Source of the DNA: JAFDZV01 sp964455525
Lineage (GTDB): Bacteria; Bacteroidota; Ignavibacteria; OLB7
Assembly: GCA_964455525.1 (NCBI GenBank)
Contig: CAYVWR010000005.1
Coordinates: 124,001 to 188,000 of the forward strand
DNA length: 64,000 nt
Reading direction: 5' to 3'
The notes beneath the pieces were generated by a model, which ran no database searches, was not told where the DNA came from, and saw nothing but the letters and a program-made list of their open reading frames with translations. Shown in pieces: positions 46,411 to 54,587 of this stretch. Made by a program: the position numbers and the translations under genes. Position 1 is the stretch's first letter, and every line of letters starts with the position of its first letter.

Positions 46411-47124
46411 TCAATCATCGAGATTGGCTGCTTCGGCAAGCCCCGCAGGATCGATGATCTTGAGCTTCCGCCCGTTCATATCGATCAGATGTTCCTGCTT
46501 GAACTTCGACAGAAGTCGGCTCACAGACTCGGTAGCCGTGCCGATGATGTTGGCAAGCTCGATACGTGTGAGTTTGATCTTGAGCGTGGTCTTGTCGGTC
46601 TCCACACCGTATGTCTCACGCAGCAGAAGCAGGGTCTCGGCAAGCCGTTCCCGCACCGGCTTCTGCGCCATCTCCACAATCCGTTCCTCCGCCACTTTCA
46701 ACTCCGAGGAGAGAAGCTCCATCACCTTCGCTGAAAGCCGGTAGTTCGTGGAGAGGATGGAGAAAAATGCGCTCTTCGGGATATGGCATATCTGTGCGTC
46801 GGCGATCGGAACAGCAAACTTTGAATATTTCTCCCCGCTCAGAAGCGATCGGTAGCCGATGATATCCCCCTGCTGTGCCAGGCGGATAATCTGCTCTTTG
46901 CCATCCCGTCCAACCTTGTAGAGCTTGACGATCCCCTTGTGAATGCAGAAGATCCCGGACGGGTAATCGTCCGCATAGAAGATCATCTCTCCCTTTGAAT
47001 ACTGCCTGCACCCCTTCTCGGATGATATCACATGAAGATCGGCCTGTACGAGCTCTGAGAATACGGAGCTATCGCGTGCTGTACATGTATCGCAGTCGGG
47101 AATATCGCATTGGGAGCGTAGCAT
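46411..47124 (-). CDS. Fnr-type transcription regulator with possible Fe-S site
   Basis: 237 residues: N-terminal Cys cluster C6-x4-C11-x2-C14, effector jelly roll (KGEMIFYADDYPSGIFCIHKG, QQGDIIGYRSLLSGE), C113 in AQICHIPKSAF at the place of Fnr Cys122, long dimer helix, and a winged helix (KLTRIELANIIGTATESVSRLLSKF). The recognition helix keeps E199-x2-S202-R203, the E-xx-SR set of Fnr. So it may sense O2 through a [4Fe-4S] cluster, though homologues with similar Cys exist that were never tested. ATG 47124 has GGAGG 11 nt upstream; ATG 47148 is an alternative. It is the best candidate to bind the palindrome found at seven promoters here. Confidence 0.88.
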   Translation of the reverse strand: MLRSQCDIPDCDTCTARDSSVFSELVQADLHVISSEKGCRQYSKGEMIFYADDYPSGIFCIHKGIVKLYKVGRDGKEQIIRLAQQGDIIGYRSLLSGEKYSKFAVPIADAQICHIPKSAFFSILSTNYRLSAKVMELLSSELKVAEERIVEMAQKPVRERLAETLLLLRETYGVETDKTTLKIKLTRIELANIIGTATESVSRLLSKFKQEHLIDMNGRKLKIIDPAGLAEAANLDD

Positions 47125-47379
47125 GGCAATTCTATCCTCCAAATACATTTGGTGGCCGGACGTATACGTTCTGCTGGAGTGGGGGCTGATTAATCGCGCG
47201 TCATCGTCCAGAATGCCGTTACTATCAGAGAGTAACGTACTTACGGGAGAGGGAAGAATAAAGTCTTCGCACAATTATAAGTAATCACACTGTCGGAAGC
47301 AACTAAGCCCAGCCGTTGCATTCCGTCCATGCCTGGTATCGCTCGTATAGCTGCGATGATCCGGTGGAAGTTGCCAAAT

Positions 47380-47424
47380 CATGACAATGGTCATGGTTCT
47401 TCCGAAGCGTTACAGCTAGGTTGC
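47380..47424 (+). promoter_or_regulatory. Regulon promoter g (PEP synthase operon)
   Basis: CATGAC-AATG-GTCATGG (47380-47396) with the -7 element TAGGTTGC at 47417-47424, 29.5 bp from the centre, 48 bp before the ppsA ATG. Confidence 0.72.
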
Positions 47425-47471
47425 AGGTGTCGGTTCACGGACGATCCTACCAGACTTCAACACATACGCAC

Positions 47472-49928
47472 ATGGCTTTTACGCTCGACTTCGATCAGAT
47501 CACGCTGGCCGATGTTCCGCTCGTCGGCGGCAAGAACGCTTCGCTCGGTGAGCTCTACCAGCGGCTCCGTCCGTATGGCGTAGGCGTGCTCGATGGTTTC
47601 GCCGTCACCGCCGATGCTTACCGGTGGTTCATCGCACAGAATGGCATCGGTGAACAGATCGGTTCGATCCTTCATGGCCTTGATGTCGAGAACGTCGAGG
47701 ATCTGGCGGGGCGTGGGACCAGGGTGCGGAACCTCCTGCTGCATGCTTCGCTCCCCTTCGATCTCCGCATAGAGATAGAGGATGCCTACAGGAGGCTCTG
47801 CGATCGTCTCGGTCGCCAGCCGGAGCTTGCCGTCCGCTCATCTGCAACGGCGGAGGATCTTCCGGGCGCATCGTTTGCGGGGCAGCAGGAGACCTTCCTG
47901 AACGTTCGCGGCATCGATGCGCTGCTTGAAAGCGTGCAGAGGTGTATCGCATCGCTGTTCACCGACCGCGCCATCAGCTACCGTGCGCAGCACGGGTTCA
48001 ACCATATGGAGGTCGCTCTTTCGGTCGGCGTGCAGCCGATGGTCCGCTCCGATAAGGGGAGCGCCGGGGTGATCTTCACGCTCGATCCAGAGTCAGGCTT
48101 TCGTGATGTCGTGGTGATTTCGAGTGCATATGGGCTTGGAGAGATGGTGGTGCAGGGATCTGTCAATCCCGATGAATGGACGGTGTTCAAGCCGATGCTT
48201 GGAAGTGCAGTACAATCGATCGTGGGGCGCAGGCTTGGAAGCAAGGAGGTGCAGCTGGTCTATGGCGAGGAGGGGAGAGGCACCGTGAAGGCAGAGACGG
48301 GCAAAGCGGAACGTGCACAGTTCTCGCTGGCTGATGAGGATGTGCTTACGCTGGCGTGCTGGGCATGCCTGATCGAGGAGCATTACTCGAAACTCGCCGG
48401 CCATCCGCAGCCGATGGATATAGAGTGGGGAAAGGATGGTCTCACAGGTGAGCTCTTCATTCTTCAGGCGCGTCCGGAGACGGTTCACTCGGCGAAGCCA
48501 ACCGGGGCCACCGCCGAATCCTACCATCTCACAGGCGAGCATGGCGCACCGCTGCTGACCGGCCAGGCTGTCGGAGAGAGAATCGGTTCGGGGCGTGCGC
48601 GTGTGGTGCGAAGCGCCGGCGATCTCGTCTCGGTGCAGCCGGGAGAGGTTCTGGTGGCGGAGATCACTGATCCAGACTGGGAGCCGGTGATGCGGCGGGT
48701 TGCGGCGATCGTAACCGATAAGGGTGGCCGCACTGCACATGCCGCCATCGTCTCGCGCGAGCTGGGGCTGCCATGCATCGTAGGGACCGGCAACGGAACC
48801 TCCACGGTAGAGGATGGGGCCGATATCACTGTCTGCTGTGCGGAGGGGAGCGAGGGAAATGTCTATGAGGGGAAGATCCCATACAGCGTCGAGCGTACCG
48901 AGATATCGGAGGAACCGGTCACACAGACGGCGATGATGCTGAACGTGGGAGATCCCGCGCAAGCATTCAAGCTGGCATCACTTCCCAACAATGGAGTCGG
49001 GCTGGCGCGACTGGAGTTTATCGTGGCCAGGCATATCGGTGTTCATCCCATGGCGCTGGTTCGCTATCCGAACCTTGCCGATCCTTCGGCGGTTCAGGAG
49101 ATCGCCGCGCGGATCGGAGAGGAGGAGCCGAAGGAGTATTTCGTCAGGCTGCTGAGCGAGGGGATCGGACGGATTGCGGCGGCATTCCATCCGAAGCCGG
49201 TGATCGTTCGCACGAGCGACTTCAAGACGAACGAATATGCGAGGCTGATCGGTGGCGCCGAGTTCGAGCCGGAAGAGGAAAATCCGATGCTCGGGTTTCG
49301 GGGTGCCTCACGATACTATGATCCCCGTTATCAGGAAGGATTTGCGCTCGAATGCGCAGCTCTTCTTCGTGTGCGGCGCGATATGGGGCTGACCAATGTA
49401 AAAGTGATGATTCCGTTCTGCCGCACGCCGGAAGAGGGGAAAAAGGTGGTCGAGGTGATGGCGGTCAATGGCCTGCACCAGCACGAGGATGGGCTCCAGA
49501 TTTATGTGATGTGCGAGCTCCCCTCCAACGTCGTCTCCGCCGATGCCTTTCTCCAGGTGTTCGATGGCTTCTCGATCGGCTCGAACGACCTGACACAGCT
49601 GGTGCTGGGCATCGACCGCGATTCCGGTACGGTGGCGCATCTATTCGATGAGAGCAACGATGCCGTACAGGCGATGATCGCATCGGCGATAGTCTCGGCA
49701 CATCGTGCCGGCAGGTCGATCGGCATCTGCGGGCAAGCTCCGTCGGATCATCCTGGGTTCGCCGCATGGCTGGTGGAGCAGGGGATCACCTCCATCTCGC
49801 TGAACCCCGATGCGGTCATTAAAACCACTGCTGTAGTCGCAGCGGCCGAGGCGAGGCTTAAGGGAATGCATGCGGGTGAAGCCGTGCCGGTACAGGATGT
49901 CCGCGTCGCTGAAACGGTTGATGCGTAA
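47472..49928 (+). CDS. ppsA: Phosphoenolpyruvate synthase
   Basis: 818 residues; converts pyruvate, ATP and water to PEP, AMP and Pi. N-terminal ATP-grasp-type domain (VGGKNASLGELY, RSSATAEDLPGASFAGQQETFLNVRG), swivelling phosphohistidine domain with H423 in KGGRTAHAAIVSRELGLPCIVGTGN, and C-terminal PEP/pyruvate TIM barrel (NEYARLIGGAEFEPEEENPMLGFRG, MCELPSNV, GSNDLTQLVLGIDRDSG, CGQAPSDHP). ATG 47472. It may lead an operon with the histidine kinase, GerW-like and stress-protein genes. Its place in a stress regulon suggests gluconeogenic rerouting at low energy or low oxygen. Confidence 0.95.
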   Translation: MAFTLDFDQITLADVPLVGGKNASLGELYQRLRPYGVGVLDGFAVTADAYRWFIAQNGIGEQIGSILHGLDVENVEDLAGRGTRVRNLLLHASLPFDLRIEIEDAYRRLCDRLGRQPELAVRSSATAEDLPGASFAGQQETFLNVRGIDALLESVQRCIASLFTDRAISYRAQHGFNHMEVALSVGVQPMVRSDKGSAGVIFTLDPESGFRDVVVISSAYGLGEMVVQGSVNPDEWTVFKPMLGSAVQSIVGRRLGSKEVQLVYGEEGRGTVKAETGKAERAQFSLADEDVLTLACWACLIEEHYSKLAGHPQPMDIEWGKDGLTGELFILQARPETVHSAKPTGATAESYHLTGEHGAPLLTGQAVGERIGSGRARVVRSAGDLVSVQPGEVLVAEITDPDWEPVMRRVAAIVTDKGGRTAHAAIVSRELGLPCIVGTGNGTSTVEDGADITVCCAEGSEGNVYEGKIPYSVERTEISEEPVTQTAMMLNVGDPAQAFKLASLPNNGVGLARLEFIVARHIGVHPMALVRYPNLADPSAVQEIAARIGEEEPKEYFVRLLSEGIGRIAAAFHPKPVIVRTSDFKTNEYARLIGGAEFEPEEENPMLGFRGASRYYDPRYQEGFALECAALLRVRRDMGLTNVKVMIPFCRTPEEGKKVVEVMAVNGLHQHEDGLQIYVMCELPSNVVSADAFLQVFDGFSIGSNDLTQLVLGIDRDSGTVAHLFDESNDAVQAMIASAIVSAHRAGRSIGICGQAPSDHPGFAAWLVEQGITSISLNPDAVIKTTAVVAAAEARLKGMHAGEAVPVQDVRVAETVDA

Positions 49929-50045
49929 GCCGCAAGAACAATGAATCCTCCTCGATAACCGGACCGCCATACACCTGCTGCGCAGGGTTGGCGGAAGAGA
50001 AGTCTGCACCTGGATTACAACCATCTATCAGTCGAGGAAGCAATC

Positions 50046-50993
50046 ATGAGCGAAACGAAGACGCTTGAGTGCCTTCAGGCACGGGAGGCTGCCGAGAGCC
50101 TGATTCGAGCGAAGGACAGGTTCCTTGCCATCCTGAGCCACGAGCTGCGGACACCGTTGACTCCGGTTTTCAGTGCCCTGCATATGCTAATGGATGATCC
50201 AGATATGAGCGGGGAAAACAAGATACTCCTGGAGATTATCGAGGGGAATATCGGAATCGAGATGCAGTTGATCGAGGACCTGCTGGATATGACGCGCCTT
50301 ACCCATGGCAAGATCGTAGTGCAGCTCAGGCCGATCGACGCTCATGATGTTGTACGCAAAGCGCTTGCGGTCTGTATGCCCGATATCGAGCGGAAAAGCA
50401 TCCGCGTAACGGCAGACCTGAGCGCTTCGCATGCTGCTGTCAATGGCGATTCGATGCGGCTCCAGCAGGTGATCTGGAATCTCCTGAAAAACTCGGCAAA
50501 ATTCACCCCGGAAGGGGGAAGCATCTATATCTCGACGAGCAATGACAGCAGCGGGCACCTGATAATCCGGGTGGCTGATACGGGCATCGGCATCGACCAG
50601 CAGATGCTGCCCCTCATCTTCAATGCATTCGAGCAGGGAGAGGACTGCATCACGCAGAAGTTCGGTGGGCTGGGATTGGGGCTGGCGATCAGCCGGATGT
50701 TGATGGAAATGCTGGGAGGACAGATTTCTGCATCAAGTGATGGGCGCGGGCGCGGAGCTGCATTTACGGTGGAAATGGATACTATCCCCGAAGTAAATCC
50801 GCAGTCTGCAATCGGGTGCGGTGCCGTATGTGATTGCAAGGTCTCGTCATATGATTCCACCTCTGCCATCTCCAGTGCCGGTGATACTGCAATGACCGGC
50901 CCTTCGGCCGCTTCGCTCAAATCCGAGCGGAGGAGAGGTCTGCGCAAAACTACTGCGTTCGGCCGTGCTCTGTGGCAGAGCGTGCCGGCCTGA
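50046..50993 (+). CDS. Soluble histidine kinase without sensor domain
   Basis: 315 residues. A ~20-residue lead is followed at once by HisKA with phospho-acceptor H32 (ILSHELRTPLTP), then HATPase: N box WNLLKNSAKFTPEGG, G1 ADTGIGI, F box FNAFEQGED, G2 GGLGLGLAIS. No PAS, HAMP or membrane helix. After about residue 245 comes a Ser/Ala-rich tail with CGAVCDC and a basic end. No response regulator gene is in the window, so the partner is elsewhere. It may be the transmitter half of a former hybrid kinase. ATG with AGGAAGCAATC. Confidence 0.85.
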   Translation: MSETKTLECLQAREAAESLIRAKDRFLAILSHELRTPLTPVFSALHMLMDDPDMSGENKILLEIIEGNIGIEMQLIEDLLDMTRLTHGKIVVQLRPIDAHDVVRKALAVCMPDIERKSIRVTADLSASHAAVNGDSMRLQQVIWNLLKNSAKFTPEGGSIYISTSNDSSGHLIIRVADTGIGIDQQMLPLIFNAFEQGEDCITQKFGGLGLGLAISRMLMEMLGGQISASSDGRGRGAAFTVEMDTIPEVNPQSAIGCGAVCDCKVSSYDSTSAISSAGDTAMTGPSAASLKSERRRGLRKTTAFGRALWQSVPA

Positions 50994-51020
50994 CACTTAT
51001 AACCTCATCAGGGGAAGATC

Positions 51021-51422
51021 ATGAAAAAACATGAAGACATAGTTGAACAGGAGCAGCCGGTGCAGCATGGCCCGGCACTGATCGAACGCCTTGCCGGGAA
51101 GCTTGGCATCAATACGAATGCACGTACCGTGTACGGCGATCCGGTCATCAATAATGGCGTGACGGTGATTCCCGTCGCGAAGATCGCCTATGGGCTCGGC
51201 GGGGGCTCCGGAGGAAGCAAGGAGGGAAGTGGTGAAGGGGCCGGAGCCGGCGTCAGCGCGACGCCGATGGGATACATCGAAATAAAAGATGGGGAGACTT
51301 CCTTCCGCAGGATTTTCGATCCTCTCGCCCTGGCGCCATTGATCATAGCCGGGGGAGTGGCAGGGACAATGATCCTGCGCGGCATCTACAGAATAATGAA
51401 GCAGAACGGTGATGCCTCCTAA
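51021..51422 (+). CDS. GerW/YtfJ-like protein
   Basis: 133 residues. Core GerW family features: RTVYGDPVINNGVTVIPVAKIAYGLGGGSGG, the glycine-rich loop and GYIEIKDGETSFRRI. It ends in one membrane helix (LAPLIIAGGVAGTMIL). The B. subtilis relatives act in spore germination, but the family is widespread in non-sporulating bacteria with unknown role. 27 bp after the kinase stop and 44 bp before the universal stress gene, so probably co-transcribed. Confidence 0.75.
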   Translation: MKKHEDIVEQEQPVQHGPALIERLAGKLGINTNARTVYGDPVINNGVTVIPVAKIAYGLGGGSGGSKEGSGEGAGAGVSATPMGYIEIKDGETSFRRIFDPLALAPLIIAGGVAGTMILRGIYRIMKQNGDAS

Positions 51423-51466
51423 TGGCGTGAATATTTGATTAATACTATATAATACAGGAGAAAATC

Positions 51467-52453
51467 ATGGCTACAAGAAAAGTGCTCTTCGCGTACGATG
51501 GGTCGGCCTGCGCCAACGAGGCGATCGAAGATCTGAAACGTGCCGGGCTCCCCTTGGATCTCGATCTGCTCGTTGTCTCCGTTGCCGAAGTATGGGTGAC
51601 GGAAACGGAGGAGGAAGAGGAGTCGGATGGAGCAATAGCAGGAACCGGTGAACCGCATGTAGTCGCAATCAGCACCCATGCTAAGGAGGGGCTGGAGCGG
51701 GCACGCATGTTCGTTCAGTATGCTGCGGATAAAATCAGGAAGAATTTCCCCGGCTGGAATATCGAGACACGGGTGTATCCGAATTCCCCTGCATGGGGCG
51801 TGCTGCATGCGGCGGAGAGATGGAAGCCTGATCTCATAGTGCTCGGGTCGCATGGCCGTTCGGTTCTCGGTCGCATCGTCATCGGCAGCGTATCGCAGAA
51901 GGTGCTCTCCGAGGCGCGCTGCTCGGTTCGTATCGCGCGGCATCGCGATTCCGTCGAAGGCTCGCCGGTGCGCCTGCTGATCGGCCTTGATGGTAACCCG
52001 GACTCCCAGGCCGCCGTCGATGAGATCGTCTCGCGCCCCTGGCCGGCGGGAAGTTCCGTGATGGTGTTTTCTGTTATCAGCCCGATCGGTCTCTACGTCG
52101 ATCCCGCCTTTGCGTACGATCTCGTGCAATGGCCTGAAGATCTGGAAGGGTCCGGCAAGCACTGGAAGAGGATGGGGCAGATCACGAATGATGCTGCTGC
52201 GAAGTTCCGCGATGCCGGCCTCCTTGCCGATACCATCGTGCGCAATGGTGCCCCTGTGCCGATGCTTCTCGAAGAGGCCGAGACGCTCGGTGCCGATTGC
52301 ATTTTCTTGGGCGCGCGAGGGCATCGGTTCATGGAGCGTTTTCTTCTCGGCAGTGTCTCCTCGTCGGTTGCTACGCGTGCTGGCTGCTCCGTGGAGGTTA
52401 TTCGCACGCCGAAGATGGCAGCCGAAAATAGCGTCACCGATGACGGGAAATGA
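51467..52453 (+). CDS. Tandem universal stress protein
   Basis: 328 residues with two UspA folds. Domain 1 (1-155): KVLFAYDGSACANEAIEDL and ATP-type motif GSHGRSVLGRIVIGSVSQKVL. Domain 2 (~165-315): RLLIGLDGNPDSQAAVDEI and GARGHRFMERFLLGSVSSSVA. An acidic insert (ETEEEEESDGA) sits in domain 1. The G-x2-G-x9-GS pattern in both halves points to ATP-binding UspFG type. ATG has CAGGAGAAAATC before it. Likely last main gene of the ppsA operon. Confidence 0.92.
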   Translation: MATRKVLFAYDGSACANEAIEDLKRAGLPLDLDLLVVSVAEVWVTETEEEEESDGAIAGTGEPHVVAISTHAKEGLERARMFVQYAADKIRKNFPGWNIETRVYPNSPAWGVLHAAERWKPDLIVLGSHGRSVLGRIVIGSVSQKVLSEARCSVRIARHRDSVEGSPVRLLIGLDGNPDSQAAVDEIVSRPWPAGSSVMVFSVISPIGLYVDPAFAYDLVQWPEDLEGSGKHWKRMGQITNDAAAKFRDAGLLADTIVRNGAPVPMLLEEAETLGADCIFLGARGHRFMERFLLGSVSSSVATRAGCSVEVIRTPKMAAENSVTDDGK

Positions 52454-52519
52454 TCCAGCACGATGATCGCGTACCAAAGCCGGTCGATAGTGATGCTTCG
52501 ACAATCGCATAATACATGA

Positions 52520-53014
52520 AACACCAAACACCGGCTGCTCGTCGGCTATTCGCTCGCCATGGGGCTGATGGTGTTCCTGCTTTGGATGAGGCTCATATTC
52601 TCGATACTGGGTGCCGGGCAGTTCCCTTCGCAGTTTGCCGGAATGGTGGCCCTGCAGACGCAGGCGCTCGATCTGGGGCTGGTTGTTCCGCTGATGATCT
52701 CCACGGCTATTCTTCTATGGAGACGTTCTTCATGGGGATATCTCCTCGCTGGCGTAAGCGTCAGCTTCGGGCTGATGATGTATATCGTCCTTCCTGCATG
52801 GATCGCTGTGCCGTTGCTGCGGCAGGGACGCATCGACCTGGTTGAAGCCGTTCCATTTCTAGCAGGGAGCGGGGTAGGACTGGTTCTCGCCTGGATGTTC
52901 TTTCGCAATGTGAGCGCGTTGATCTGCCGCAACCTCAACGTGGCCCCGCCGCCATGCCACGATGAAGGCCTGGTGCTCTATGATCCTCCCACGGGGTATT
53001 TACAGAGGCAATGA
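52520..53014 (+). pseudogene. Membrane protein gene, 5'-truncated
   Basis: The frame opens right after a stop with KHRLLVGYSLAMGLMVFLLWMRLIFSIL and runs through four hydrophobic helices, including LQTQALDLGLVVPLMISTAILLWRRSSWGYLL. This matches the second half of a family of larger integral membrane proteins; the N-terminal helices are missing. ATG 52559 could still start a 151-residue product. The stop overlaps the start of the next gene (ATGATG). Confidence 0.6.
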
Positions 53015-53310
53015 TGTACGAGTGCCTGAACGAGTGCTATATCCAAGGGATCTTTACCGGGAAACAGGAGCAGGAATTGATCGGGAGGATGGGGTTTACG
53101 CTTCATCGATTTGGGCTCGATCTTAATCTACTCGCCCGCTATCCTCTCTTCACAGATTCCGGTCTGTGGCTGCTGAGTAATATCGCGAAAATATTCAAAA
53201 GCGGATATGAAGAACGATGGCCGCAAGTTGAGAGGCTATCGTTCTCTACTCAGGGATATAACTTCAATTATGAGAAGTTTATGCAGGAGAATGGGGCCGT
53301 CGTGATCTGA
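53011..53310 (+). CDS. Hypothetical protein, unknown
   Basis: 99 residues, ATG overlapping the end of the previous frame by 4 bp, which argues for translation coupling. Polar, one Cys pair near the start (ECLNECY), no membrane helix or signal peptide. Not recognised. It is the last readable gene before a relic-rich stretch. Confidence 0.45.
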   Translation: MMYECLNECYIQGIFTGKQEQELIGRMGFTLHRFGLDLNLLARYPLFTDSGLWLLSNIAKIFKSGYEERWPQVERLSFSTQGYNFNYEKFMQENGAVVI

Positions 53311-53327
53311 ATATCTACAGAGATGAA

Positions 53328-53520
53328 ATCATGCGGCTCAGACTCAATAGCTGCATCGTGCAAGTCGCTGGCCTACTTGGTCTCTCGGTCAACATGCTAT
53401 ACGGCTGGCGGCGCGATGTACATTGTGATTGTCGTCTGCCGGTGTCCGAGCCTGAGACGCCAGAGCAGCAGATCAAGCGCTGACAGCGTGCGAACAAACT
53501 GCGCCACCAGGTGCATAGGC
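53328..53520 (+). mobile_element. IS3-family orfA relic
   Basis: A broken frame reads IVQVAGLLGLSVNMLYGWRRDV and, after divergence, PEPETPEQQIKR, stop, QRANKLRHQ: the helix-turn-helix and leucine-zipper start of an IS3-type OrfA. No orfB or terminal repeats were seen. The flanking 53521-53892 contains no gene. Confidence 0.55.
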
Positions 53521-53892
53521 ATGTAGCATACCCACGTATTATCACCGAGTTCACCTATCGTTCCTTCGGCGAGATCACGAGTCTTCCGGCGTTGCCGAAC
53601 CTTGTCGGAGAGGAGGACTTCAAGTCGCCTTCAAGCCGTTCCATTTCTCCATCCGGCCCGGTTGGGTATATTCACCACGGTTCGGAATCAAGCCCATAAC
53701 TCATCTAAAGCCCGCATTTCTAGCTTGGATTCGATGATTCCGGGGCAACTTGCTCTCTCAGCGTTGTTCGAGTCCAGGACCGGAGGATGTTGAAGCTGGG
53801 GTCTCCACGTAGAAAAACTGCGAATCCTTGGCTTTTTGCCCGGATTCCCAGCCGCGTTATTTTTTTCAACCATAATCGCCAGGAGATAGACT

Positions 53893-54231
53893 GTGGAAAG
53901 CTCATTACCCATCGCCTGCACGCTCTCTGATGCCGAGCTTGAGCAACGGCAGAAGACAACTCTGGATGAGGTGATCGCTCAGGCAGAGGAGACGATATCC
54001 TTGGTGGAAGGATATGCCTTTCGGTTCAAACCTTCAGATGCCATCCTTGGGCAGATCGTATCGTTGATCCAGGCGGAGCGTAAATGCTGCCGGTTCTTGC
54101 AGTTCGATTTGCGAGTAACACCAGATGGAGGGCCGATATGGTTGGAGTTGGCAGGTCCGCAGGGCACAAGGGAATTCCTGGAGACGATATTGCAGATCAC
54201 CGCAGGAGAGGCAGCGAGTAAACTTGATTGA
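53893..54231 (+). CDS. Small conserved protein with CC motif, unknown
   Basis: 112 residues, GTG start with CAGGAGATAG upstream. Features: ACTLSDAELEQRQKTTLDEVI, GYAFRFKPSD, QAERKCCRFLQFDLRV and GGPIWLELAGPQGTREFLETI. The Cys pair and GPIWLELxGPxGTREFL block are typical of a small family often found near mercury or other metal resistance genes; the function is not established. Here it stands alone, followed by a hairpin. Confidence 0.65.
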   Translation: MESSLPIACTLSDAELEQRQKTTLDEVIAQAEETISLVEGYAFRFKPSDAILGQIVSLIQAERKCCRFLQFDLRVTPDGGPIWLELAGPQGTREFLETILQITAGEAASKLD

Positions 54232-54391
54232 GCGATATTCAGGGCAGTTATAGCAAACAATGCAGGAAGGTGGCTGCGGCGTTCAGAAGCTGCTTGTTGA
54301 GCATTGAACGTAACAGGATAATTTGCCCGGCAGCATTATAGGACGATCACTTGATACATGTGCATCCGGTGACCCTCTATCTGTCTCAGTG

Positions 54392-54430
54392 AGAAGGAGA
54401 GGCTGGTGAAGCGATTCAGCCTCTCCTTCT
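54392..54430. terminator. Bidirectional terminator hairpin
   Basis: Perfect 14-bp stem AGAAGGAGAGGCTG (54392-54405) / CAGCCTCTCCTTCT (54417-54430) with 11-nt loop, between convergent genes. Nothing else was found in 54232-54587. Confidence 0.65.
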
Positions 54431-54587
54431 TGTATATGTACAGCTCTTCCATCGTCTGATTCGGTTTCCTGATACGTGTAAGGGGTCGGAAGTTATGCTG
54501 GAGCGCGCCATGCGATGTTTGCAAGAGCATCGTGTGCCAAGACTGTCCTCTGGCCCAGCGTCTAGTAATGATGCCCTGGCTCTTCTC

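Noticed and set aside
48560..48600. Similarity of CGGAGAGAGAATCGG to the reverse of the tRNA-Ser end
   Set aside because: Only about ten identical bases, inside the conserved coding sequence of ppsA.
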